From contig WELA01009367.1 of NCBI GenBank assembly GCA_009602735.1, positions 74,628 through 138,627 on the forward strand: a DNA stretch of 64,000 nt, given 5' to 3'. Source of the stretch: Mesotaenium endlicherianum (Eukaryota > Streptophyta > Zygnematophyceae > Zygnematales > Mesotaeniaceae). Under the pieces are notes generated by a model. That model ran no database searches. It worked only from the letters and a program-made list of their open reading frames with translations, and had not been told where the DNA came from. A program made the translations under genes and the position numbers. Position 1 is the first letter of the stretch, and each line of letters begins with the position of its first letter. Below are positions 33,720-43,445 of the stretch, piece after piece.

Positions 33720-36700
33720 CCAACACAAGCAAGCAAGGGGCTGGCAGCTAGCACCCCAAAAAGCAAGCAAGGGGCTGGCAGCCAGCCCCGACACAAGGAA
33801 GCAAGGGGCTGGTTGCCAGCCCCCTCAAAAGCACGCAAGGGGCTGGCAGCCAGCCCCCCTAAGAGCAAGCAAGGGGCTGGTCGCCAGCCCCCAAAAAAGC
33901 AAGCAAGGTGCTGGCAGCCAGCCCCGACACAAGGAAGCAAGGGGCTGGTTGCCAGCCCCCTCAAAAGCACGCAAGGGGCTGGCAGCCAGCCCCCCTAAGA
34001 GCAAGCAAGGGGCTGGTCGCCAGCCCCCAAAAAAGCAAGCAAGGGGCTGGCAGCCAGCCCCGACACAAGGAAGCAAGGGGCTGGTTGCCAGCCCCCTCAA
34101 AAGCACGCAAGGGGCTGGCAGCCAGCCCCCCTAAGAGCAAGCAAGGGGCTGGTCGCCAGCCCCCAAAAAAGCAAGCAAGGGGCTGGCAGCCAGCCCCGAC
34201 ACAAGGAAGCAAGGGGCTGGTTGCCAGCCCCCTCAAAAGCACGCAAGGGGCTGGCAGCCAGCCCCCCTAAGAGCAAGCAAGGGGCTGATTGCCAGCCCCC
34301 AAAAAAGCATGCAAGGGGCTGGCAGCCAGTCCCGACACAAGCAATGAAGGGGCTAGTTGGCAGCCCCAACACAATGAAGCAAGGGGCTAGCAGCCAGCCC
34401 CGACACAGGCAAGCAAGGGGCTGGCTGCCAGCCCCAACACAAAAAAGCAAGGGGCTGGTTGCCAGCCCCCCAAAAAGCAAACAAGGGGCTGGCAGCCAGC
34501 CCCGACACAAGCAAGCAAGGGGCTGGTTGCCAGCCCCGACAAAAGCACGCAAGGGGCTGGCAGCCAGCCCCCCTAAGATCAAGCAAGGGGCTGGTTGCCA
34601 GCCCCAACACAAGCAATGAAGGGGCTGGTTGCCAGCCCCGACACAATGAAGCAAGGGGCTGGCTGCCAGCCCCGACACAGGCAAGCAAGGGGCTGGCTGC
34701 CAGCCCCGACACAGGCAAGCAAGGGGCTGGTTGCCAGCCCCGACACAATGAAGCAAGGGGCTGGCTGCGAGCCCCGACACAAACAAGCAAGGGGCTGGTT
34801 GCCAGCCCCGACAAAAGCACGCAAGGGGCTGGCAGCCAGCCCCCCTAAGATCAAGCAAGGGGCTGGNGCAGCTAGCACCCCAAAAAGGAAGCAAGGGGCT
34901 GGCAGCCAGCCCCGACACAAGGAAGCAAGGGGCTGGTTGCCAGCCTCCTCAAAAGCACGCAAGGGGCTGGCAGCCAGCCCCCCTAAGAGCAAGCAAGGGG
35001 CTGGTCGCCAGCCCCCAAAAAAGCAAGCAAGGGGCTGGCAGCCAGCCCCGACACAAGGAAGCAAGGGGCTGGTTGCCAGCCCCGACAAAAGCACGCAAGG
35101 GGCTGGCAGCCAGCCCCCCTAAGATCAAGCAAGGGGCTGGTTGCCAGCCCCAACACGAGCAATGAAGGGGTTGGTTGCCAGCCCCGACACAATGAAGCAA
35201 GGGGCTAGCAGCCAGCCTCAACACAGGCAAGCAAGGGGCTGGCTGCCAGCCCCAACACAAAAAAGCAAGGGGCTGGTTGCCTGCCCCGACAAAAGCACGC
35301 AAGGGGCTGGCAGCCAGCCCCCCTAAGATCAAGCAAGGGGCTGGTTGCCAGCCCCAACACAAGCAATGAAGGGGCTGGTTGCCAGCCCCGACACAATGAA
35401 GCAAGGGGCTGGCTGCCAGCCCCGACACAAGCAAGCAAGGGGCTGGTTGCCAGCCCCCCAAAAAGCAAGCAAGGGGCTGGCAGCCAGCCCCGACACAAGC
35501 AAGCAAGGGGCTGGTTGCCAGCCCCGACACAGGCAAGCAAGGGGCTGGCAGCCAGCCCCGACACAGGGAAGCAAGGGGCTGGTTGCCAACCCCGACAAAA
35601 GTACGCAAGGGGCTGGCAGCCAGCCCCCCTAAGAGCAAGCAAGGGGCTGGTCGCCAGCCCCCAAAAAAGCAAGCAAGGGGCTGGCAGCCAGCCCCGACAC
35701 AGGGAAGCAAGGGGCTGGTTGCCAGCCCCGACAAAAGTACACAAGGGGCTGGCAGCCAGCCCCCCTAAGAGCAAGCAAGGGGCTGGTTGCCAGCCCCCCA
35801 AAAAGCATGCAAGGGGCTGGCAGCCAGTCCTGACACAAACAATGAAGGGGCTAATTGGCAGCCCCAACACAATGAAGCAAGGGGCTAGCAGCCAACCTCG
35901 ACACAGGCAAGCAAGGGGCTGGCTGCCAGCCCCAACACAAAAAAGCAAGGGGCTGGATGCCTGTCCCGACAAAAGCACGCAAGGGGCTGGCAGCCAGCCC
36001 CCCTAAGAGCAAGTAAGGGGCTGAATGCCAGCCCCCCAAAAGCAAGCAAGGGGCTGGCAACCAGCCCCAACACAAGCAATGAAGGGGCTGGTTGCCAGCC
36101 CCGACACAATGAAGCAAGGGGCTGGTTGCCAGCCCCGACACAGGCAAGCAAGGGGCTGGTTGCCAGCCCCGACAAAAGCACGCAAGGGGCTGGCAGCCAG
36201 CCCCCCTAAGATCAAGCAAGGGGCTGGTTGCCAGCCCCAACACAAGCAATGAAGGGGCTGGTTGCCAGCCCAACACAATGAAGCAAGGGGCTGGCTGCCA
36301 GCCCCGACACAGGCAAGCAAGGGGCTGGTTGCCAGCCCCGACAAAAGCACGCAAGGGGCTGGCAGCCAGCCCCCCTAAGATCAAGCAAGGGGCTGGTTGC
36401 CAGCCCCAACACAAGCAATGAAGGGGCTGGTTGCCAGCCCCGACACAATGAAGCAAGGGGCTGGCTGCCAGCCCCGACACAGGCAAGCAAGGGGCTGGCT
36501 GCCAGCCCCGACAAAAGCACGCAAGGGGCTGGCAGCCAGCCCCCCTAAGATCAAGCAAGGGGCTGGTTGCCAGCCCCAACACAAGCAATGAAGGGGCTGG
36601 TTGCCAGCCCCGACACAATGAAGCAAGGGGCTGGCTGCCAGCCCCGACACAGGCAAGCAAGGGGCTGGTTGCCAGCCCCGACAAAAGCACGCAAGGGGCT

Positions 36701-38665
36701 GGCAGCCAGCCCCCCTAAGATCAAGCAAGGGGCTGGTTGCCAGCCCCAACACAAGCAATGAAGGGGCTGGTTGCCAGCCCCGACACAATGAAGCAAGGGG
36801 CTGGCTGCCAGCCCCGACACAGGCAAGCAAGGGGCTGGTTGCCAGCCCCGACAAAAGCACGCAAGGGGCTGGCAGCCAGCCCCCCTAAGATCAAGCAAGG
36901 GGCTGGTTGCCAGCCCCAACACAAGCAATGAAGGGGCTGGTTGCCAGCCCCGACACAATGAAGCAAGGGGCTGGCTGCCAGCCCCGACACAGGCAAGCAA
37001 GGGGCTGGTTGCCAGCCCCGACAAAAGCACGCAAGGGGCTGGCAGCCAGCCCCCCTAAGATCAAGCAAGGGGCTGGTTGCCAGCCCCAACACAAGCAATG
37101 AAGGGGCTGGTTGCCAGCCCCGACACAATGAAGCAAGGGGCTGGCTGCCAGCCCCGACACAGGCAAGCAAGGGGCTGGTTGCCAGCCCCGACAAAAGCAC
37201 GCAAGGGGCTGGCAGCCAGCCCCCCTAAGATCAAGCAAGGGGCTGGTTGCCAGCCCCAACACAAGCAATGAAGGGGCTGGTTGCCAGCCCCGACACAATG
37301 AAGCAAGGGGCTGGCTGCCAGCCCCGACACAGGCAAGCAAGGGGCTGGTTGCCAGCCCCGACAAAAGCACGCAAGGGGCTGGCAGCCAGCCCCCCTAAGA
37401 TCAAGCAAGGGGCTGGTTGCCAGCCCCAACACAAGCAATGAAGGGGCTGGTTGCCAGCCCCGACACAATGAAGCAAGGGGCTGGCTGCCAGCCCCGACAC
37501 AGGCAAGCAAGGGCTGGTTGCCAGCCCCGACAAAAGCACGCAAGGGGCTGGCAGCCAACCCCCCTAAGATCAAGCAAGGGGCTGGCAGCTAGCACCCCAA
37601 AGAGGAAGCAAGGGGCTGGCAGCCAGCCCCGACACAAGGAAGCAAGGGGCTGGTTGCCAGCCTCCTCAAAAGCACGCAAGGGGCTGGCAGCCAGCCCCCC
37701 TAAGATCAAGCAAGGGGCTGGTTGCCAGCCCCAACACAAGCAATGAAGGGGCCAGTTGGCAGCCCCGACACAATGAAGCAAGGGGCTAGCAGCCAGCCTC
37801 GACACAGGCAAGCAAGGGGCTGGTTGCCAGCCCCGACAAAAGCACGCAAGGGGCAGGCAGCCAGCACCCCTAAGAGCAAGCAAGGGGCTGATTGCCAGCC
37901 CCCCAAAAGCAAGCAAGGGGCTGGCAACCAGCCCTAACACAAGCAATGAAGGGGCTGGTTGCCAGCCCCGACACAATGAAGCAAGGGGCTGGTTGCCAGC
38001 CCCGACACAGGCAAGCAAGGGGCTGGCTGCCAGCCCCGACACAGGCAAGCAAGGGGCTGGCTGCCAGCTCCGACACAGGCAAGCAAGGGGCTGGTTGCCA
38101 GCCCCGACAAAAGCACGCATGGGGCTGGCAGCCAGCCCCCCTAAGATCAAGCAAGGGGCTGGTTGCCAGCCCCAACACAAGCAATGAAGGGGCAGGTTGC
38201 CAGCCCGACACAATGAAGCAAGGGGCTGGCTGCCAGCCCCGACACAGGCAAGCAAGGGGCTGGTTGCCAGCCCCGACAAAAGCACGCAAGGGGCTGGTTG
38301 CCAGCCCCGACAAAAGTACACAAGGGGCTGGCAGCTAGCCCCCCTAAGCGCAAGCAAGGGGCTGGTTGCCAGCCCCCCAAAAAGCATGCAAGGGGCTGGC
38401 AGCCAGTCCCGACACAAGCAATGAAGGGGCTAGTTGCCAGCCCCAACACAATGAANGTAGCAGCCAGCCCCGACAGAGGCAAGCAAGGGGCTGGCTGCCA
38501 GCCCCAACACAAAAAAGCAAGGGGCTGGTTGCCAGCCCCCCAAAAAGCAAACAAGGGGCTGGCAGCCAGCCCCGACACAAGCAAGCAAGGGGCTGGTTGC
38601 CAGCCCCGACAAAAGCACGCAAGGGGCTGGCAGCCAGCCCCAACAATAGCAAGCAAGGGGCAGGT
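33720..38665. repeat. 34-bp hairpin satellite array in hAT1
   Basis: Contiguous units of about 34 bp with the pattern AAGCAAGGGGCTGG, then a 3-base loop (TTG, CAG, CTG or TCG), then CCAGCCCCGACACA. The 8-bp arms GGGGCTGG/CCAGCCCC form a perfect inverted repeat in most units. Higher-order periods are visible: 136 bp (4 units) at about 33,777-34,290 and 170 bp (5 units) at about 36,230-37,510. Single ambiguous bases (n) at 34,867 and 38,456 fall where the unit phase breaks and probably mark assembly joins, so the true length is uncertain. Confidence 0.96.
36230..37510. repeat. 170-bp higher-order repeat
   Basis: The same landmark (CCAACACAAGCAATGAAGGG) recurs at exact 170-bp steps from about 36,400 to 37,420, seven occurrences in all, with almost no substitutions. 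Five 34-bp units with distinguishable loops make one period. This is the youngest amplified segment of the array. Confidence 0.92.
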
Positions 38666-39240
38666 CGCAAATAGGGCACGAGGGGATGGACGCACCTGAG
38701 AGATGTTGGTGGTGAGGCGCATGAGCGTGAAGACGGCGCCACCTTGTAATACAGAACGGGCTTGAATCACGCCGTCCACTCCAGCTTCGGCCCGTCCGCT
38801 GCTGGCCTGGATGTGTTACAGCCTGAGGAATGCAAGGCAGCAAGGTCCTAAATGCGGAAGTAAGAAAACTTACGATGAATAGCAGGTGCGAAATGCAAAG
38901 AAAGGCGCTAGAAGTCTCTTAAGTAGGCTCCGCAAAATTGGCCAAAAGGATTGTAGCTTGTAAGATGGGCAGCAACTCAAGCAGATGCACGTTGGAGGCG
39001 AAAATTGAAATGGCTGGTGGCCAAAATATTGGTGAAAAGGCTAGTGACTTTTTTTTAGTTCCCGCCGTTGCTCCACAAACCTGTCAAGATGCACTTGGTA
39101 GTTTGAATCCCGTCAATCGGCGATGTATGCAAAGTCACGAGTGAAACAGAGCGTGCGGTGGCGGACGTGAAGGTGCCAAAACGTTGCTGGGCGGCGCGCA
39201 CGAATAAAAAGTTAATCGTACGCTTAGTACGAGCGTACCG
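38666..39240 (-). other. hAT1 5' region with a probable leader exon
   Basis: Non-repetitive sequence between the array and the right terminal repeat. A donor-like CTCTCAG/GTGCG (minus) at 38,693 and an acceptor-like CTCAG near 38,819 bound a candidate exon with an open frame containing MDGVIQARSV. If it is used, the intron to 31,192 contains the whole array. Confidence 0.4.
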
Positions 39241-39300
39241 ACGCAGTACGCTTATTTAAGCGTACGAAGGTTGGCCAATACGGCGTACGGCGTAACCCTG

Positions 39301-39308
39301 CAGGCACA
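39301..39308. repeat. hAT1 target-site duplication, right (CAGGCACA)
   Basis: Matches 27,606-27,613. It is followed directly by the resumed gypsy ORF. Confidence 0.97.
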
Positions 39309-40111
39309 TTCTCGCACGGCTCGCCCGCAACCGCTGCTCAAGCGCACTCCTCGACTTACTCGCCACAACGCAGAGCTCGCCGTGGCGGCCCTCCGCATGG
39401 CGCCCCATCAACACAGTCTGCTGCGCTCCTATCCACCGCCAGCGCACGCCGGCAATCTCGCCCTGGGCTGTCGCCCCCTTCCTACGCCTATCTACACCGC
39501 ACAGCTCGACGAGCGTCCCGGCGGCATTGTCCTTGTCGAGCTCTTTGCCGGCATTGCGACCGGGTTGTTGGCCACCCTGCAAGCTGGCATCCCCGTACGT
39601 CGGTACGTCTACGTGGACCCCGATGGCAAGGCGCAGCAGGTTGCCCGCAGGCAGATGGCCTTATGCCACGAGCGTTTCCCAGACCTCTTCCCTGAGCATG
39701 CCTTCTACCGCGCCCAGACTGACTGGCCCATGGATATCCGCGACATTACCGCCGAGCACATCACGCGCCTCGGGCCCATCGACCTCATCATTGCTGGCTG
39801 GGAGTGCAAAGGCTTCTCCATTGCAGAACGGGGCAACGCGCTCGGTGACCCGCGTACGGCCTTGTTCTGGCACCTGCTCCGGTCCTCAACATGGTTGAGG
39901 ACCGCCAGCCGCCGCACACGCTCGCCTGGGTGTTGGAGAACGTGGCTGTCCGCCACGATTCTCGGCCCAATGTCAGCGCCGACTTTTCCCTCTGCAGCAG
40001 CTACGTCGGCCGTGAGGCAGTTATTGACGCAGCTCAGATTGGTTCCTTTGCGCATCGTGTGCGCGCCTACTTTACCAACCTGGCCATGCCAGGCACGCTT
40101 GAGACATTAGC

Positions 40112-40824
40112 TGGAAGGGGGAAGGGTGCGGGGAGTGCGCCCATACACACTCACGCACCCTCACCCGCGAGTGGAGGCGTGCACGAGGACCTTTCCTAGT
40201 TGCATACACAAGGTGGAGTGGCCTGGTGGTATGCCACCCTTGCAAGAGTTAGAGGGCTACATGAGAGAGGAGTGGAAAAGAACTCACTTTATTAAGAAAA
40301 GTTGTGTACAAGATAAGAAGGTTAGACTAGACTAAGCCCCCTCTACTTCCTTGTGCTTCCCATTTTATCCTTTAACTCTAAGTGTCCTCTCTAGCAAGGT
40401 ACCTCCAGAACCTTCTCCTATGGCTCCTTCCATGTACTTGACCTTGCCTAGTTGGACAAGCTAGCACACTCACACGCACACAATCACACTCTAGAATATT
40501 CTACTACACAATCCACTAACTCCTCACGGAGTTTCTAGAAATTCCACGATCACTTTGGCACTCTACGTAATTGTACGTACTTTCTGGAACCCTCATGTTT
40601 CAATGTCCTACTTTCTGGACTCCAACCAAAATTTTCGTCACTGGACCTGTCCTTGTCACTAAATAAAATCTGTGACATTAAAAACTCACTAAAAACTTCC
40701 AAAATTCACGACTATCTCAATACTTGTCCAAATGACGTGAAATAAAGACCAAAGTTCTTCTAAAATCACACTCTATGCACATAAAATACTAGAAAGAAAC
40801 AAACTACACTTTCATAACCTTACA
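40112..40824 (+). mobile_element. Solo LTR inserted in the methyltransferase
   Basis: A 713-bp AT-rich block starts TGGAAGGGGG and ends CCTTACA, flanked by TTAGC at 40,107-40,111 and 40,825-40,829, a 5-bp LTR-type duplication. Removing it with one TTAGC rejoins the methyltransferase codons in frame. Its 3' end resembles 53,440-53,600, suggesting the same or a related LTR family. Confidence 0.85.
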
Positions 40825-41190
40825 TTAGCGGCCGTGCATCCACGCCACACGCGCAACGTTGACTCTATCCTCGACGTGGCGCGTCTGGCCCAACGCGTGG
40901 TCGCCCTTTCGCATCCTTCTCAGGCCCAGTGTGAGGTCCTTTGCGACGTCACGCGGGCGCTTCCTACGTTCGTGAGTCGCTACGACAGCGCGGCCTACGT
41001 GGGCGACCAGCGCGGCATGATCATTGACCTCAAGATTGGCATGTTCCAACGACCCCGTGCCGTGGAGATGGAGCGTGCGATGAGCTTCCCTCCGCACCTC
41101 ACACAGGTGGACAGCATCACCGAGGTCAACCGCGTACGTCTCCTTGGCTGGGCTATCAATGCCAACGTCTTGACGTGGCTTCTCCTGCAG

Positions 41191-41640
41191 ACACAGGCCC
41201 TGACTCCCCTTTACGCCCAGGCTCGTCAACCTGAGATGGACCAGTCCTATGACGCCATGGATCGCGATTCCGATGGCAACGGCCGCGCCCCACCTGGTAC
41301 GACCTGGCATTCCCAGCGCGAGGGTCCAGCTTCCCAGCAGCCGCGTGCGCCGCGTCCTGGTCCTCCTTCTGGTTCGCTGGGGGGGGACAGGAGGAGACAG
41401 GAGTCCTCACAGCGACCCAAGGAGTTTCGTACCCCGTTTCTTTCTCCACGCTCTCCGCCGCCTACAGGTGGTGCAGGGCATATGGCAGCAGCTGCCGAAA
41501 AGAGGGCACCCAAGGCAGGCCGAGTGCAGCCAGCTGCAGGACAGGTGACGCTTGCAGACACACAGATCACGCCAGCAGCAGGGCAGGAGGCGCCAGCCGG
41601 CGCGCAGGAGCCACCACCAGCTGTCCCTACTTGGAAGCTG
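41191..41640 (+). pseudogene. Copy B linker between methyltransferase and reverse transcriptase
   Basis: An open, Pro/Gln/Arg-rich stretch (QQPRAPRPGPPSG, then Ala/Gly/Gln-rich repeats). It connects the methyltransferase directly in frame with the reverse transcriptase, so the two were made as one polyprotein. No fold recognised. Confidence 0.7.
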
Positions 41641-43445
41641 GGGGGGACTCTCACTAGGGCACAGGCTGCTCAACTAACGGCATTGCTGGATGCACGGCGC
41701 AGTGCCAGCTTTGCCAGCGGCATGCACGATCTTGGGCGCTACGCGGGCGACCCTATGAGGATACCCCTCCAGACAGACGTGCCCATCTTCCAGAAGCGCT
41801 ATCGCTACAGCCGCTTTGAGGACGACCTGATCAGCACGCAGACTGGCAAGCTAGAGGAGTGTCAGCTCATTTGTGAGTCTGCCTCCACCTGCGCTGCGCC
41901 CACAGTCATGCCAGCTAAGAAGGACGCCTCAGGCAACTGGTCTGAGAAAAGGATGTGCGGTAAGGTCACTGAGCAGGACAGATACCCTATGCCGACCCCT
42001 AACGAGATCTTCGACGACATTGGCGCTTGTACTTGGTTCTCGGTGCTGGATTTGAGGCAGGTTTTCAACCAGATACCCATTGCGGAGGAGGACCAGCATA
42101 AGACGGCTTTTTGGGGATCGCAACGTCTCTACGAGTGGAGGGTTATGCCCTTCGGCTTGACGAACGCTCTTGCCACCTTCCAGTGAGTCATGGATAAGGA
42201 GCTGGCAGGGCTCTCCTTTGCCCGGTGCTATATTGATGACGTGCTCGTCTTCAGTGAGACGTTTGAGGAGCACGTGGCGCATATCACTACAATTCTGGAC
42301 CACTTGGAGGCCGTTGGGCTCAAGTGTCATCCAGGAAAGTGCACCTTTGGGACCCGGGAGGTGGAGTACCTCGGGCATCTTTTGTCTTCCAGTGGTTTGG
42401 CTCCTCAGCTGGCCAAGATATCGGCCATCACAGGCATCCCGCCGCCGACCGATCTCTCGCAGTTGAGGGCCTTCCTTGGCATCGCCAACTACTATCGCCG
42501 CTTTGTGCCTGGGTTCAGCGAGCTAGCCAAGCCGCTCAACGACTTGCTACGCAAGGGCGTTGCCTACGTATGGGGACCAGAGCAGCAGGCGGCGTTTGAT
42601 AAGCTCAAGGAGCTGTTGGTGAGCGCCCCAATACTACGGCGGCCTGACTATCGGAAATCCTTCATCCTCCACATCGATTGGTCGCAGGCAGGACTCGGAG
42701 CAGTGCTGGTGTAGGAGCATGACGGCTTCAAGCATGTGGTGGCGTACGCCAGCCGCAACAACAACCGTGCCGAGGGCAACTACGGCTCCTATGAGGGGGA
42801 GTGCCTGGCAGCAGCATGAGCGATTGTGCATTTCAGGCACTATCTCTACGGCACCCTCTTCCGCTTGGTCACCAACCATCAGCCACTCAAGTGGCTCATG
42901 ACGTCGGAGCGCCTGACAGGCAAGTACGCACGGTGGGCTCTCATCTTGCAAGAGTACACCCTTGACGTGCACCATCGTCCAGGATCAACGAACCTAGTCG
43001 CTGACGGCCTCAGCCGCAACCCGCTGCCTTCTTTGCGAGACCTCACGGTAGCCGGCCACGATGAGGAGGAGCCAGTGGCCTGGCATGCGGCGGCATTCCT
43101 GGCCTTCACCGTTGACGGCGACGTGCGGCCCGCAGGGCTCACTAGCCTAGACATGGTGACTGTCACCACTCGACGACTGGCCTTGGCAGCAGCTGAGGAG
43201 CAGGACAGCTGGCAGCGCAGGCCCAAGGACGTGTGGGACAACATCCCGGTGCTACAGTACATCACGGCCAAGAAGTTGGTCCCAGGCATTAGTGCGCGCA
43301 AGCGTGACCGCGTCCTCAAGCGTACCCGGGATTTCGTCTTCATGGAGGGGCGCATGCGGCGAGTGATGGCGAACGGCTCTGTCCTGGTGGTCCCTGAGCC
43401 CGCTATACGCAGCCAGCTGGTGCGATGTGTGCACAAGACGCTTGG
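41641..43445 (+). pseudogene. Copy B reverse transcriptase and RNase H, integrase start
   Basis: Copies element RNA into DNA. RT: FSVLDLRQVFNQIPI (first Asp), [12 protein letters not shown], active site YIDD near 42,229, EYLGHLLSS, RAFLGIANYYRRFVPGFS. RNase H: LHIDWSQAGLGAVLV, GECLAAA, VADGLSRN. The frame is broken by TGA at 42,184 (after ATFQ), TAG at 42,712 (after GAVLV) and TGA at 42,817 (where Trp is expected after LAAA). The RNase H motif normally read TDHQPL is TNHQPL here. The end (RSQLVRCVHKTLG) is the beginning of the integrase zinc-binding region, cut at 43,445. Confidence 0.9.

Larger units (their letters stand above)
27614..39300 (-). mobile_element. hAT1: complete 11.7-kb hAT DNA transposon
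   Basis: The ends are GAGGGTTACGCTGTACGC on the left and, reverse-complemented, CAGGGTTACGCCGTACGC on the right, flanked by perfect 8-bp duplications CAGGCACA. The minus-strand transposase gene has its three catalytic acidic motifs. The bulk of the element is a tandem array lying 5' of the transposase. The insertion splits the methyltransferase ORF of gypsy copy B. The first base of the left end (G instead of C) is the only obvious terminal mismatch. Confidence 0.95.
39301..41190 (+). pseudogene. DNMT3-like cytosine-5 DNA methyltransferase of gypsy copy B (split)
   Basis: C5-DNA methyltransferase, predicted to methylate cytosine using S-adenosylmethionine. Motif I is ELFAGIATG at 39,538; the acidic SAM ligand region is YVDPDGKA; DWPMDIRD fits motif III; motif IV is IIAGWECKGFS with the catalytic-position Cys codon at 39,805; motif VI is LENVAV with Glu at 39,936; motif VIII is AHRVRAYFTN near 40,050. 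After the solo LTR, EMERAMSFPPH and LLGWAINANV (about 41,065-41,165) match motifs IX/X. The order and the wording around motifs I, III, VIII and X are closest to DNMT3-type enzymes. Defects: one frameshift near 39,885, a solo-LTR insertion, and hAT1 upstream. Motif IV has Glu where Pro is normal. Confidence 0.9.
20297..43445 (+). mobile_element. Gypsy retrotransposon with DNA methyltransferase, copy B (interrupted)
   Basis: Order: 5' LTR, gag with two zinc knuckles, long Ala/Pro-rich linker, retropepsin, acidic and Arg-rich linkers, DNMT3-like methyltransferase, reverse transcriptase, RNase H, start of the integrase zinc region. It is interrupted by hAT1 (27,614-39,300) and a solo LTR (40,112-40,824). 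It is truncated at 43,445 by the chromovirus LTR, so most of the integrase and the 3' LTR are missing. Its 5' LTR lies inside hAT2. It is strongly GC-rich next to its AT-rich surroundings and carries several nonsense and frameshift mutations. Confidence 0.88.

Noticed and set aside
33720-38665. Regularly spaced palindromic repeats resembling a CRISPR array
   Set aside because: Units are contiguous, there are no unique spacers between repeats, higher-order blocks repeat the whole sequence, and the context is a eukaryotic hAT transposon.
31238-38843. Dozens of long ORFs on both strands (up to 338 codons) with Gly/Ala/Pro/Gln-rich products
   Set aside because: They are by-products of a stop-free 34-bp repeat (34 is not a multiple of 3, so frames rotate). 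They have no independent starts or codon signature, and both strands are equally open.
40834-42186. Start codon for a separate pol gene at 40,834
   Set aside because: The apparent start is a GTG inside the methyltransferase. The frame is continuous with upstream sequence once the solo LTR is removed.
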